This document shows positions 1-8,566 of a DNA stretch of 34,026 nt, in pieces. The DNA comes from Chloroflexales bacterium (GTDB lineage: Bacteria; Chloroflexota; Chloroflexia; Chloroflexales; Chloroflexaceae), in NCBI GenBank assembly GCA_022360155.1, contig JAKSDJ010000944.1, positions 1-34,026 of the forward strand, read 5' to 3'. The translations under genes were made by a program, and so were the position numbers. Below the pieces are notes generated by a model that worked only from the letters and a program-made list of their open reading frames with translations, made no database searches and was not told where the DNA came from. How positions within the stretch are numbered: position 1 is the first letter of the stretch; every line of letters begins with the position of its first letter.

Positions 1-872
1 AACCCATTCTCAAGCCGGTGTATAATCACACCAGGGGAAAGCTGGTCCGGCCCGAATATGTGCAGCCATGCGAGTTCATCATTGTTGAGGGACTGCTTGG
101 ATTTCATAGTCCCGAGCTGCGCCAATGCTACGATATCAAGGTCTATCTGGATCTCCCCGAAGAGCTGCGTCGATTCTGGAAGATCAAGCGCGACACCACC
201 CGCCGTGGCTATAACCCTGAACAGGTGCGCGCCGAATTGGCGAAACGGCAGCGCGACTCGTTCCTCTACATCCGGCCACAACGCCACTTTGCAGATATTG
301 TTATCCAATTCTCGCTACCCGAAGGCGTGACGCCTGAACAAGCCGGCTCGAATCTCAATACCAGGCTGATCTTACGCCCTACGCTGCCCCATCCCGATCT
401 ATCGTATCTTCTTGATCCCAGCGACCCCAACCCAACTATCCGCTTACAGGCCGGCCATGAGTGGAATACCGTCGTGGAAGTGCTCGATATTGACAATCAT
501 GTAACCCCTGATCAGGCCACCTCTCTGGAGGAGGCAATCTGGCAACACCTGCCTGACCTGCGCCCTCTGCCCACCAGGCAGTTCGGTGATTATGACGACC
601 GCACCGAAGTGCGTCACAGCGACTCTTTGGCGCTGACCCAGCTATTACTCACCTATCACCTCCTGCGTGGATATCGCGACCATGTTCAAGACGCCAAAGG
701 CGTTGCATTAGTGCCAAGACATTATATGCGGCAACTCAGAACTATGATCGAGAAACACACCTGGCTCGACAACCTCGGGGCCTCGTTTCAATCGCAGATA
801 TCATTGGCAAAAGGTCTTGGCGTGCGCACATTGCGTTCGCTTGCCACGCGGCGGGCGCTTCTTCGCAAGTAA
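1..872 (+). CDS. prk: Phosphoribulokinase (5'-truncated by window edge)
   Basis: Phosphoribulokinase makes ribulose 1,5-bisphosphate from ribulose 5-phosphate and ATP, the CO2-acceptor step of the Calvin cycle in the cytoplasm. The reading frame is open from base 3, so the N-terminal P-loop lies outside the window. A GTG at 18 lies inside the conserved YNH segment and is not the real start. Visible family features are YNHTRGKL near the beginning, the IIVEGLLGFHSPELR segment, VYLDLPEELRRFWKIKRDTTRRGY, and RQRDSFLYIRPQRHFADIVIQF. This order matches phosphoribulokinase of the longer bacterial/cyanobacterial type. About 290 residues are present. The stop TAA ends at 872. The next gene starts about 300 bp downstream behind its own promoter, so co-transcription is not implied. 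The enzyme points to an autotroph using the Calvin cycle, uncommon among Chloroflexota. RuBisCO genes are not in the window. Confidence 0.93.
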   Translation, partial: PILKPVYNHTRGKLVRPEYVQPCEFIIVEGLLGFHSPELRQCYDIKVYLDLPEELRRFWKIKRDTTRRGYNPEQVRAELAKRQRDSFLYIRPQRHFADIVIQFSLPEGVTPEQAGSNLNTRLILRPTLPHPDLSYLLDPSDPNPTIRLQAGHEWNTVVEVLDIDNHVTPDQATSLEEAIWQHLPDLRPLPTRQFGDYDDRTEVRHSDSLALTQLLLTYHLLRGYRDHVQDAKGVALVPRHYMRQLRTMIEKHTWLDNLGASFQSQISLAKGLGVRTLRSLATRRALLRK

Positions 873-992
873 TACAGCCCTCGGAAACGATATCGGCCAA
901 CATCCCACGCAGGGAAGCTGGCCGAACCCTGCGATCCGCTCCGTTCCACCTAACCCATATGAGGCAGCGCAGCAAAACACCTCGTGCAACCG

Positions 993-1001
993 TGCTATAA
1001 T
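993..1001 (+). promoter_or_regulatory. Extended -10 promoter upstream of the nfeD/flotillin pair
   Basis: TGCTATAAT at 993-1001 is an extended -10 element with a perfect TATAAT hexamer. No good -35 hexamer lies 16-18 bp upstream, which extended -10 promoters tolerate. The predicted transcript would start near 1008 and carry a leader of about 165 nt before the NfeD gene. The rest of 873-1174 holds no gene I can support. Confidence 0.45.
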
Positions 1002-1174
1002 TACACCATCGGAGCGCCAGAGTGACGCTGTGGTCCATATGGCACGATTGTCTTCTTCCTTGTAACTTTATCGGACCCAAATGCGTATCTCTTCATAGAA
1101 TGGCTTGCCATTCACAGCTCCCGCCTCAACCTCAACAATCAAACGTCATTGTAAGCGTCGAATAGCCGAGAGAG

Positions 1175-1888
1175 ATGTCTATGGGTCCGTTCAGCTTTCT
1201 GTTTGCCTGGTACAATATTCCCTTTCTCGTTGCACTCCTCTGTTGCCTCTTCTTCGCTGGGCTGCAACTCTTCACTGGCGGCGGTGATAGTAACGCTGAT
1301 GCTGATCTGGACGCCGATGTTGATCTCGACGCCGATGTTGATCTCGACGCCAGCGTGGAGGCCGATACCAATGTTGCTGCCAACGCCGGCGGCAACACAG
1401 GGACAGGCGCTATATTCACTGCCGCTTTGAGCGCCCTGGGTATTGGCCGTGTACCGCTGATGCTCATCCTAATGGCTTTCTTAGGAAGTTTTGGTGCGTT
1501 AGGATTGATCGCCAACGCTCTCCTCACCAGCGACACCGATCCGTATTCGCCAATTGTTTTTGCGCTTGTGCTGGTAGGAATTGCACTTTTGGCTCTCTTT
1601 GTGACAAGCCGGATCAGCGGTTTGCTGGGACGCCTCGCCCCCCGAACAAGTGCAGCCATCAGCTTCGAACAACTCGTAGGCCGGGCTGGTGTGGTGGTCA
1701 GTCACTCGGTCAGCCAAAGTTATGGCCGGGTTGCTGTACGCGACCGCTTTGGCGCAATCCATACCGTCTTTGCGGTGCTCAATGACGGTGAGCCCCTGCC
1801 CGAACAGAGCGAGGTCGCACTGTTGAGCTACGACGAATCGCAACACTATTTTATCGTCAAGCCGCTGCGCCGCAAAGCAGCGTCGTAG
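1175..1888 (+). CDS. NfeD-like (YuaF/YqiJ-type) membrane protein
   Basis: A 237-residue membrane protein of the NfeD group that partners flotillins. It has hydrophobic segments at about residues 14-34, 93-117 and 125-145, followed by a C-terminal beta-rich segment (about 165-232) starting FEQLVGRAGVVV, typical of the OB-fold NfeD domain. Between the first two membrane segments lies an acidic stretch (about residues 37-64) built from DADVDL hexapeptides. The Clp-like protease domain of long NfeD proteins is absent, as in YuaF/YqiJ. A flotillin gene follows 110 bp downstream on the same strand, the arrangement of B. subtilis yuaF-yuaG. The probable role is shaping flotillin membrane domains, by analogy. 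ATG at 1181, six bases later, has better spacing from the GAGAG Shine-Dalgarno-like run and may be the true start. Confidence 0.8.
   Translation: MSMGPFSFLFAWYNIPFLVALLCCLFFAGLQLFTGGGDSNADADLDADVDLDADVDLDASVEADTNVAANAGGNTGTGAIFTAALSALGIGRVPLMLILMAFLGSFGALGLIANALLTSDTDPYSPIVFALVLVGIALLALFVTSRISGLLGRLAPRTSAAISFEQLVGRAGVVVSHSVSQSYGRVAVRDRFGAIHTVFAVLNDGEPLPEQSEVALLSYDESQHYFIVKPLRRKAAS
1310..1355 (+). repeat. 18-bp tandem repeat encoding DADVDL units
   Basis: The 18-base unit GACGCCGATGTTGATCTC occurs exactly at 1310-1327 and 1328-1345, with a degenerate partial copy following to about 1355. It encodes the acidic DADVDL repeats of the NfeD-like protein. Identical DNA copies suggest recent slippage expansion. 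An acidic Asp-rich loop could bind divalent cations, but that is speculation. Confidence 0.75.
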
Positions 1889-1998
1889 AGTTCGTACAAT
1901 CTGTCCGTAAGCCGTAGCGAACATCGGTGTTTTGGATGAGCCGCATCCTATTCGTATAGCGCTGCACGCCGAATAGCGGGCGATCATAAGGAGTAGCC

Positions 1999-4242
1999 AT
2001 GGGTCTGGATATCATTATCGCCATCAGTATCGGGTTTGGCATTTTCTTAATTCTGTTGGTGGTCTTCTTTGCAATGGTTTCGCGTTTCTATATGAAGGCC
2101 CCCGCCGACCGCGCCTATGTCAGAACAGGTAGCGGCAAAACTCGTGTCGTTGTCAACGGCGGCGATTGGGTCATCCGCGCCTTCCACGAGGTGACCTGGG
2201 TCGACCTTCGGACGATGGACATCGATATCGAGCGTACCGAAGTCAACGCACTGCTGACGATTGATCCGCAGTATGCCGATATCCGCGCCATTTTCTATAT
2301 CAAAGTCAATCCAATTACCGAGGACATCGAACGGGCGGCGCGGACGATTGGCGGAGGCGAAGTCAATACCGATAGCGTCAAGCGGCTGGTCGAGAGCAAA
2401 CTCGAGGGGGCGTTGCGTGACGTTGCCGCCACCTTTACCCTGATGTCGCTGCACCAGGAACGCGAAAAATTCGTCGAGCGGGTGCAAAATCTGGTGCGCG
2501 CCGACCTGGCCGAAAACGGCCTTGTCCTCGAATCGGTTTCGATCACGACGCTCAAGAGTGCGCGCCAGGGCAGCTTCGGCGTCGACGATGTCTTTGGGGC
2601 GCAGGTCGCCCGAGCTAACGCCGAAGTCATTCAACGCGCCCTGAAGGAGCGGAACGAGATCGACCAGACCACCCAGACCGAGATCGCCGAGCGCAACGCC
2701 ACTGCCGAACAGAAACGTAACGATATCGAGCAGCGCAAACGCCTTGAGATAGCGCGGCGCAACACGTCAGCGGAGCAGGAGCAGAATGATATTGCCCGCA
2801 GCGCCGAATTGGAGATTGCCACGCGGAATGCCACAGTCGAGCAGGAAAAGCTCAATCTGGATCGAAACCTGTCGCAGGCTCGCGCCACCCAGCAACGCGA
2901 AATCGCCATCCGCGCTGCGGAAGAGAAGAGCGCCGCTGAACAGGTCTCGTACGAGCAACAGCGTGTGGCCGAATTGGCCCGCGTCACCAAAGAACAAGCC
3001 ATTGCCGAGGCTGAACAGCAGAAGGAACAAGCCGTACAGCTTGCGGGACAGCGCAAGCAACAGGCGATCCAATTAGCCGAGCAGGAGCGTGAAGGCGAGG
3101 TTCGGCGCAGCGAGGTGCTCAAGCAGCAGGCGGTTGAGGTTGCCGATCAGGAACGTAAGGTTGCCCTCGCCCAACAGCAGTCCAAACAAGAAGCCGCCGA
3201 AAAAGAACGCCTGGCCATTGCCGCCGAGCGCGAAGCCGCCGAACAACAGGTTCTTACCGTCCAGGAACGAGCCGCCGCCGAACGAGAGGCGCAGATCCAG
3301 ATCATCAATGCCGAGCGCGACGCGAAGCGGGAAATGATCAACCGCAGGAATGAGGTCGAAATCGAAGCGTTCAAGCGCATCAAAGACGCCGAAGCGGAGG
3401 CGACCGCCCTCAACCAACGGGCCGAGGCTGAGGCGACTGCCGCGATCAAGATGGCCGAAGCACGCCGCACCGAAGCGCAAGCCACAGCCGACGCCGATAA
3501 ACTACGCGCCGAAGCGATGCGTGCAACCACTGCGGCCCAGGGCCTTGCAGAAGCCGAGGTATTCGAGGCCAAAGCCGAAGCCGCCAACCTCGAAGCCGAA
3601 GCAATCAAAGCCCGTGGTCTGGCCGAGGCCGAGGCGATACGCGCCAAGACACTCGCCGAAGCGGACGGTCAGCGCGCAATGGCTGACGCGCTGGCCGCGA
3701 ACGAAGGTGTCACGCAACGACTTGAGTTGGAGCGTATCCGTCTTCAAGCCCAGATCGAAATCGGCGTGGCCCAGGCCAAGGCAATGGGTGAAGCGATGAC
3801 CGCTATGGACTTCAAGCTCTACGGGACGCCGGAGACAGCCCAACAGATCCTACGCATGATGAGTATGACTGATGGCGTTAGCAATCTCTTTCAGGCCGTT
3901 CCGCCGCAACTGCGCGATCTGGGGAACCGATTGGCTGATCGCATCCTCCCGCCGAACGGCAGTGGTGCTCTGTCAAGCAGCGGGGGTGATAACGGCGCCA
4001 GCAACAGCGCCAGCAACGTCGATCTGAGCGCAGTCCAGCCGCTGATCACTGCCGGGAACGCCATTCTGATACGCCATCTCAGTGCGGAGGAACGCGAAAC
4101 ACTGACGCTCAACACCGCTATCGAGCAAGCCCTCAAACTAGCTGACCCGGCTGAACAGACAACCTTGCTGAAGCTCCAAGGCCTGCTTACGCTTATGCCC
4201 GCCTTGGGCGAACAAGCGTTAACGGATTTCATTGGCGGATAG
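1999..4242 (+). CDS. Flotillin / SPFH-domain protein (YqiK/FloT-type)
   Basis: A 747-residue flotillin, the scaffold of bacterial functional membrane microdomains, anchored at the inner face of the membrane. Residues 5-27 form a hydrophobic anchor, residues about 30-200 the SPFH domain (RTMDIDIERTEVNA, QYADIRAIFYIKV), and residues about 200-600 a very long Glu/Ala/Gln/Arg-rich coiled coil rich in AEAEA-type runs. A C-terminal domain follows (KLYGTPETAQQILRMM and beyond) with a Ser/Gly/Asn linker near 654-672. It is much longer than FloT (about 510 residues) or YqiK (about 550); the surplus is mostly coiled coil. AAGGAG sits 5 bases before the ATG. It follows the NfeD-like gene, its usual partner. 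A short CGG-ATAG-CCG plus T6 run overlaps the stop codon and may help end transcription, but the stem is weak. Confidence 0.9.
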   Translation: MGLDIIIAISIGFGIFLILLVVFFAMVSRFYMKAPADRAYVRTGSGKTRVVVNGGDWVIRAFHEVTWVDLRTMDIDIERTEVNALLTIDPQYADIRAIFYIKVNPITEDIERAARTIGGGEVNTDSVKRLVESKLEGALRDVAATFTLMSLHQEREKFVERVQNLVRADLAENGLVLESVSITTLKSARQGSFGVDDVFGAQVARANAEVIQRALKERNEIDQTTQTEIAERNATAEQKRNDIEQRKRLEIARRNTSAEQEQNDIARSAELEIATRNATVEQEKLNLDRNLSQARATQQREIAIRAAEEKSAAEQVSYEQQRVAELARVTKEQAIAEAEQQKEQAVQLAGQRKQQAIQLAEQEREGEVRRSEVLKQQAVEVADQERKVALAQQQSKQEAAEKERLAIAAEREAAEQQVLTVQERAAAEREAQIQIINAERDAKREMINRRNEVEIEAFKRIKDAEAEATALNQRAEAEATAAIKMAEARRTEAQATADADKLRAEAMRATTAAQGLAEAEVFEAKAEAANLEAEAIKARGLAEAEAIRAKTLAEADGQRAMADALAANEGVTQRLELERIRLQAQIEIGVAQAKAMGEAMTAMDFKLYGTPETAQQILRMMSMTDGVSNLFQAVPPQLRDLGNRLADRILPPNGSGALSSSGGDNGASNSASNVDLSAVQPLITAGNAILIRHLSAEERETLTLNTAIEQALKLADPAEQTTLLKLQGLLTLMPALGEQALTDFIGG
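2656..2853 (+). repeat. Three 66-bp (22-residue) repeats in the flotillin coiled coil
   Basis: Flotillin residues 220-241, 242-263 and 264-285 are three successive 22-residue units. They share the pattern x-I-x5-L/T-E-I-A-x-R-N-x-T/S-x-E-Q-x3-N/L, for example EIARRNTSAEQEQN and EIATRNATVEQEKL. The DNA has diverged while the protein pattern is kept, so this is an old internal duplication within the stalk. Confidence 0.75.
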
Positions 4243-4284
4243 CCGTTTTTTCGTGTTGGCGCGCTGCCGGCGTTCCGCCGCACG

Positions 4285-5382
4285 CTACGCCATCGATGCC
4301 TGTGCTTCCACTTCCGCTCTGTCGTGGTAGACCATCGTCGGCACAGCGGGGAATTCCAGAAAGAGTCGATCGCCCAGGTTGGCCCGCGGCGCCTCGGTCG
4401 TGACAATATTCAAGCGCATCTCGCTATCCCAGACAGTCACGATATGTCGCCCCGCCACCGGCGTCGCCTCCGCGAATTCGACCGGTAGACAGCGTGAACC
4501 TGGCTCGGGACGGAGCAGCAGGGCATCGGCGCGATACATCAACCAGGACGGCCCGACGCCATTGCGCTGGTCGGCGACACCCAAATCGATCTGTTTGTAG
4601 CAGTAGCGTCCCTGGACCACCTCGACCGGGATCACATTGGCGGGCGGCGTGCCGATAAACGTCGCCACGAAGCGCGTCGCCGGCGCGTTGAGCAGCTCGT
4701 CCGGCGCGCCAAATTGCTCGACCCGGCCCTGAGCCATAACCGCCACATGGCTGGCCATCGTCATCGCCTCGACTTGGTCGTGGGTCACATACACGCTGGT
4801 CGCCCCGGTCAGGCGGTGAACGCGCATCAACTCGGTCCGCATCTCCGCGCGCAGCTTGGCATCGAGGTTCGAGAGCGGTTCGTCGAAGAGCAGGATCTTC
4901 GGCCCTGGCGCAATCGTGCGCGCAATCGCGACCCGTTGCTGCTGTCCGCCGGAAATCTCGCCAGGATACCGTTCGATGAGATTGCCGATGCTCAACAAAT
5001 CGAGCACTTCGCGAACACGGGCATTCCGTCGCTCTGTCGACCAGCCTTTCACTTTGAGCGGCCAAGCCACATTCTCATACACGCTCATATGCGGCCAGAG
5101 CGCGTAGCTTTGGAACACCAACCCGGCATCACGCTGGCCCGGCGCGACCGTCATCCCGGTGTCGCCACTGGCAACTAGTTGATCACCAAAGTGGATCTCC
5201 CCGCCGGAGGGCTCTTCTAAGCCGGCGAGCATGCGGAGGATCGTCGTCTTCCCGCAACCCGACGGCCCAAGCAGCACAAGAAACGCCCCCGACGGCACTG
5301 CGAGGTCAACATGGTCTACCGCGCGCACGTCCCCATAGCGCTTTTCCAGACCGCGGATGCGAATCCCAAAATCGGTTGTCAT
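4285..5382 (-). CDS. ABC transporter ATP-binding protein, ferric-iron/spermidine (FbpC/PotA) type
   Basis: The 365-residue ATPase of an importer; it hydrolyses ATP on the cytoplasmic side. It has Walker A GPSGCGKTT (residues 39-47), the Q-loop VFQSYALWPHMSVYENV, signature ISGGQQQRVAIAR, Walker B ILLFDEPLSNLDAKLR and switch His in VYVTHDQVEA. A C-terminal extension of about 120 residues fits the TOBE domain of the MalK/FbpC/PotA class. The start is well set by GGAGGAG five bases before the ATG. It is the last gene of the regulator, binding protein, permease, ATPase operon, 54 bp after the permease. The flotillin gene converges on it with about 40 bp between stops. ATPases of this class are alike across substrates, so the sequence does not tell which solute is carried. 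Confidence 0.93.
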   Translation of the reverse strand: MTTDFGIRIRGLEKRYGDVRAVDHVDLAVPSGAFLVLLGPSGCGKTTILRMLAGLEEPSGGEIHFGDQLVASGDTGMTVAPGQRDAGLVFQSYALWPHMSVYENVAWPLKVKGWSTERRNARVREVLDLLSIGNLIERYPGEISGGQQQRVAIARTIAPGPKILLFDEPLSNLDAKLRAEMRTELMRVHRLTGATSVYVTHDQVEAMTMASHVAVMAQGRVEQFGAPDELLNAPATRFVATFIGTPPANVIPVEVVQGRYCYKQIDLGVADQRNGVGPSWLMYRADALLLRPEPGSRCLPVEFAEATPVAGRHIVTVWDSEMRLNIVTTEAPRANLGDRLFLEFPAVPTMVYHDRAEVEAQASMA

Positions 5383-5436
5383 AGACGCTCCTCCGTCCTA
5401 TATCTAGCGTTATTACATACCATGAGCCGGTGCATT

Positions 5437-7233
5437 TCAACGCTCATTCCATGGTTGCGCCAAGCCCTGTGCGCGCCGCGCAAGTATCGTTGCCGTAACT
5501 GAAATGATCGCAATGATCATAGTGATTGCGTATGCAAACTGGGCGAAACCTTCTGAGGCATACCGGAAGGCCAGCACGCTCAACAGCGGCGTGGTAGGCG
5601 TGACGAGCAACACAACCAGTGAGAGATCACGAGTCATATTAACGAAAACCAGGACGGCGCCGGCAAGCAAGCCGCGTATGGTGAGCGGCAGGAAGATGCG
5701 CCCTAAGCGACGGACGAAATTCGCCCCGATCATCGTTGCCGCTTCTTCGAGTTCACCAGCTACCTGACTCATCGCCGAACGCCCCGACTGCGCCGCAAAC
5801 GGCAACGTGGCAGCCGCGCCCGCGATGACCAACAACGCAAAAGTTCCGTACAGCGCCGGAAACGGGCCAATCGGTCGTCCAAATTGGGCGATATAGACCG
5901 CGCCAAGGGCCACACCGGGGATCAGGAACGGCAAATAACTCAACAGGCCGACGGCGCTGCTGATCGAGCGGTTGCGTCCACGGACCACCACATATCCGAT
6001 CATCAAGCCCAGCAGCGTGGCGACGAGTGCAACCAATAGGCCAAGTAAGAGCGTATTCCAAGTGGCTTCGATAATTTGTTCATTGTGGAAAATACCAGGC
6101 TGGCCCTGAGCGAATGAGGGGTTAGACTCACCGAACCAGTAGTGGGTCGTCAGACCGCCGCTGAGCGAACCAGTGCGCTGTGCAAAGCTCGAAAGCAACA
6201 AAGCCAGGCCAGGGACAATGGTCGTCGCCATACAAATTGCCAAGGCTACGCCGAAGGCCGGCCAGCGCAAAGCGCGGAGGCGTTGGCGACGACGGCGCGC
6301 CCCCTTCCCAGTAATCGTGGTGTAGGAGCGGCGACTACTCACAATGCGGGTGCTGCTCCACAGCACAACAGCTGCGATCACAATCAGCAAGATGGTCAGC
6401 ACAAAGCCCCTTTCGGTCTGACCGGTTTGAATCGAACCATAGAGCCGAGTCGAGATAGTGTGAAAGCGCACCGGCAGGCCAAGTAAGGCCGGAGAGGCAA
6501 AGTTGCTCACCCCTTCAGCGAAGGCGAGCAGCCCCGACGAGAGAATGGCCGGAAAAACCACCGGCAACGTAATATCGCGTAAGACACGCGCGCGAGTCGC
6601 GCCTGTCATCTCGGCGGCTTCAAGCAGTTCGGTATTGACCGAGGCCAGCGCCGCACTGATTAAAAGAAACGCAAGGGAGAAATAATGAGCGATCAGAGTC
6701 AGCACAATCGGCACAAAACCCCAGGCGAGCCAATCCGGCACATTGATGCCTAAATCGAACAGCAACCCGGCCTGGCCGCCGATCCGGTCATTGCGAAAAA
6801 TGGTCTCCCAAGCCAGGGCAATTGCAAAGGTAGGCAGCGCAAACGGGATCGAGGCCAAAAGCCCGATGAACGCGCGCCCCGGCACATCGGTCATAACCAC
6901 TAACCAGGCCAGATAGCCGCCAAGAATCACGGTTCCCAATGCGACCAGCACACCAATGGCTAAAGTGTTCATGAGTGGGCGCCAGAAGAGGTTTGGGGCC
7001 AACTCACTCAGCAACACCTGCTGCCAGACTGCTAGCCCCGATCCATTCACGGTCGTCGCAACCAGGTAGACCAGCGGTACAACGACCATCGCCCCCAGGA
7101 TCAGCAGCAAGAGCAGGCCAAGCAATGCGGTTGGCTGCAACCATTGGTAACGCATTCGATTGAGCCAGGCAAGCCATTGGCGGCTTGCCCGCGCTTGAGC
7201 ACGATCGATTGAAGTCAGACTATCTCCAGTCAT
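5437..7233 (-). CDS. ABC transporter permease, two fused membrane domains (FbpB type)
   Basis: A 598-residue inner-membrane permease made of two BPD-type domains in one chain, as in iron(III) permeases of the FbpB/SfuB class. It has about 12 hydrophobic segments. The two cytoplasmic EAA loops that dock on the ATPase are visible: EAAEMTGATRARVLRDITLP in the first half and EEAATMIGANFVRRLGRIFLP in the second. An Arg/Lys-rich linker (GKGARRRRQRLR) lies between the halves. The ATG follows a TAGGA Shine-Dalgarno-like run. It lies between the binding protein (106 bp upstream) and the ATPase (54 bp downstream), all on the minus strand. Fused permeases occur for iron but also for related solutes such as aminoethylphosphonate and thiamine, so the substrate is left open. 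Confidence 0.92.
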   Translation of the reverse strand: MTGDSLTSIDRAQARASRQWLAWLNRMRYQWLQPTALLGLLLLLILGAMVVVPLVYLVATTVNGSGLAVWQQVLLSELAPNLFWRPLMNTLAIGVLVALGTVILGGYLAWLVVMTDVPGRAFIGLLASIPFALPTFAIALAWETIFRNDRIGGQAGLLFDLGINVPDWLAWGFVPIVLTLIAHYFSLAFLLISAALASVNTELLEAAEMTGATRARVLRDITLPVVFPAILSSGLLAFAEGVSNFASPALLGLPVRFHTISTRLYGSIQTGQTERGFVLTILLIVIAAVVLWSSTRIVSSRRSYTTITGKGARRRRQRLRALRWPAFGVALAICMATTIVPGLALLLSSFAQRTGSLSGGLTTHYWFGESNPSFAQGQPGIFHNEQIIEATWNTLLLGLLVALVATLLGLMIGYVVVRGRNRSISSAVGLLSYLPFLIPGVALGAVYIAQFGRPIGPFPALYGTFALLVIAGAAATLPFAAQSGRSAMSQVAGELEEAATMIGANFVRRLGRIFLPLTIRGLLAGAVLVFVNMTRDLSLVVLLVTPTTPLLSVLAFRYASEGFAQFAYAITMIIAIISVTATILARRAQGLAQPWNER

Positions 7234-7339
7234 AATCCTATTCCAGCGTGATCTGTGCGTGCGACATTGTTTTTACAAATGACGCTTCACGTATCACGAG
7301 TTACAGTCCACTATGTTCAACATACGAAACCTCGTCGGC

Positions 7340-8560
7340 TCACTGGAAAGTTAGGATCAAATCGGCGACTTGCTGACGGCTCTCATAAGTGCGCTGCGGA
7401 TCGATAAACCAGGCGCGAAACTGATTCGGCGGCACGGCATCAGGGTGTGGCGTGATGTCGGTGCGGGTCGCATAGTCACCCGGGACATAAAACGGTTCAT
7501 AGCCCGGCCCGCCGGTTGGCGTGTCATCGCCCATCATGAAGTGAATAAGGAGACGAGCTGCCGCTGGATGCGGTGCATTTTCAACAACACCAAGTAGTGC
7601 GGGAAAAGCGATACCAGGCGTCGGTGCAACATCATTGGCAATTTGGAGCGCCCAACCTTCATCGTCATTGTCACGTCGATCCGAGTACGAGGTAAATCCA
7701 ACCGGCGGTGCGGTCTGTCCAATAGCGCCAACCGCAGCATTCACCGAGTCGGTGTCGTTCACCAGCACAACATCATTGGCGAAGAGATCGCGGATCCACT
7801 GCTCACCAGCACTTTGGACTCCGTCGCCCAACGTGATCGGTTGACCAAATTGTTGCTGATAGGCCTCCTCCATTTCGCCCGAGCGGATGACCAGCTCGGT
7901 CATTAGGTCGAGATAGTCGCCGCGCACCAGCGGATCAACCATCACCACTTTGCTGTTCCATTCCGGCAACGTGAGCTGCCAAAGATTTTGGACGGGCGAG
8001 CCATTAGGGTATGCTTGCTCGTTGTACATCAAGACCTTGGTCGAAATGCGATTAGCCAACAATGGTTGTTTGAACATATCGGGCACACGGTCAGCGAATT
8101 GAGGTGGAACAAAGGGCTCCAGGACGCCGGTCTGGATCAATTCGCCGTAAACAACCGGTGCATCCGAGATATAAGCAACGTCGACTTCCGTCCGTCCAGC
8201 ATCCTGTTCCGCCTTGATTCGGGTGATTTGTTGGGTTGAAGGGATATCCAGGCCGACGAGATCGATGCCCGGATAGGCTGCTTCAAATGCTGTTTCAACC
8301 CTGGCGATGCGACTAGTAAACGAATACACCACCACACTGCCCTCAGCCCGCGCCGCTGCCACGAGTGCGTTCAAATCAGACCCGCTGAGGTCAACAGTGG
8401 CGCCGGTAGTTTGCATCCCAGAGGCATTTGGATTAGGGGTTCCTGTTGTAGGGCTTCCTGATGCTATAGGTTGATTAGTGGACGTAGACGTATTGCCGCA
8501 AGCGCTTAGTGCAATAGCGCTTACAACAAGCAGGACAATCCATCTCCGAACTGTGTCCAT
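7340..8560 (-). CDS. Periplasmic-type lipoprotein binding protein of the ABC importer (ferric-iron class)
   Basis: A 406-residue binding lipoprotein. The N-terminus has a basic start, a hydrophobic stretch and a lipobox LSAC with Cys21, so it should be lipid-anchored outside the membrane. A Ser/Thr/Asn/Pro-rich linker runs to about residue 55. The body starts LVAAARAEGSVVVYSFTSR and continues TRIKAEQDAGRTEVDVAYISD, the order seen in ferric-binding proteins (FbpA/SfuA, class II fold). The C-terminal FYVPGDYATRTDI region is also of this family. The gene starts six bases after the RpiR regulator stop, with its Shine-Dalgarno run (AGAGGAA) inside the regulator end, so the two are translationally linked. 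I cannot confirm the metal-binding tyrosines by eye, so iron as substrate is not proven. Confidence 0.88.
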   Translation of the reverse strand: MDTVRRWIVLLVVSAIALSACGNTSTSTNQPIASGSPTTGTPNPNASGMQTTGATVDLSGSDLNALVAAARAEGSVVVYSFTSRIARVETAFEAAYPGIDLVGLDIPSTQQITRIKAEQDAGRTEVDVAYISDAPVVYGELIQTGVLEPFVPPQFADRVPDMFKQPLLANRISTKVLMYNEQAYPNGSPVQNLWQLTLPEWNSKVVMVDPLVRGDYLDLMTELVIRSGEMEEAYQQQFGQPITLGDGVQSAGEQWIRDLFANDVVLVNDTDSVNAAVGAIGQTAPPVGFTSYSDRRDNDDEGWALQIANDVAPTPGIAFPALLGVVENAPHPAAARLLIHFMMGDDTPTGGPGYEPFYVPGDYATRTDITPHPDAVPPNQFRAWFIDPQRTYESRQQVADLILTFQ

Positions 8561-8566
8561 GCGATC

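Noticed and set aside
2631-3122. A 163-codon Ser/Arg/Cys-rich frame opposite the flotillin coiled coil
   Set aside because: It is the mirror of the Glu/Ala-rich coding strand, has no recognisable domain, and the flotillin frame is clearly real.
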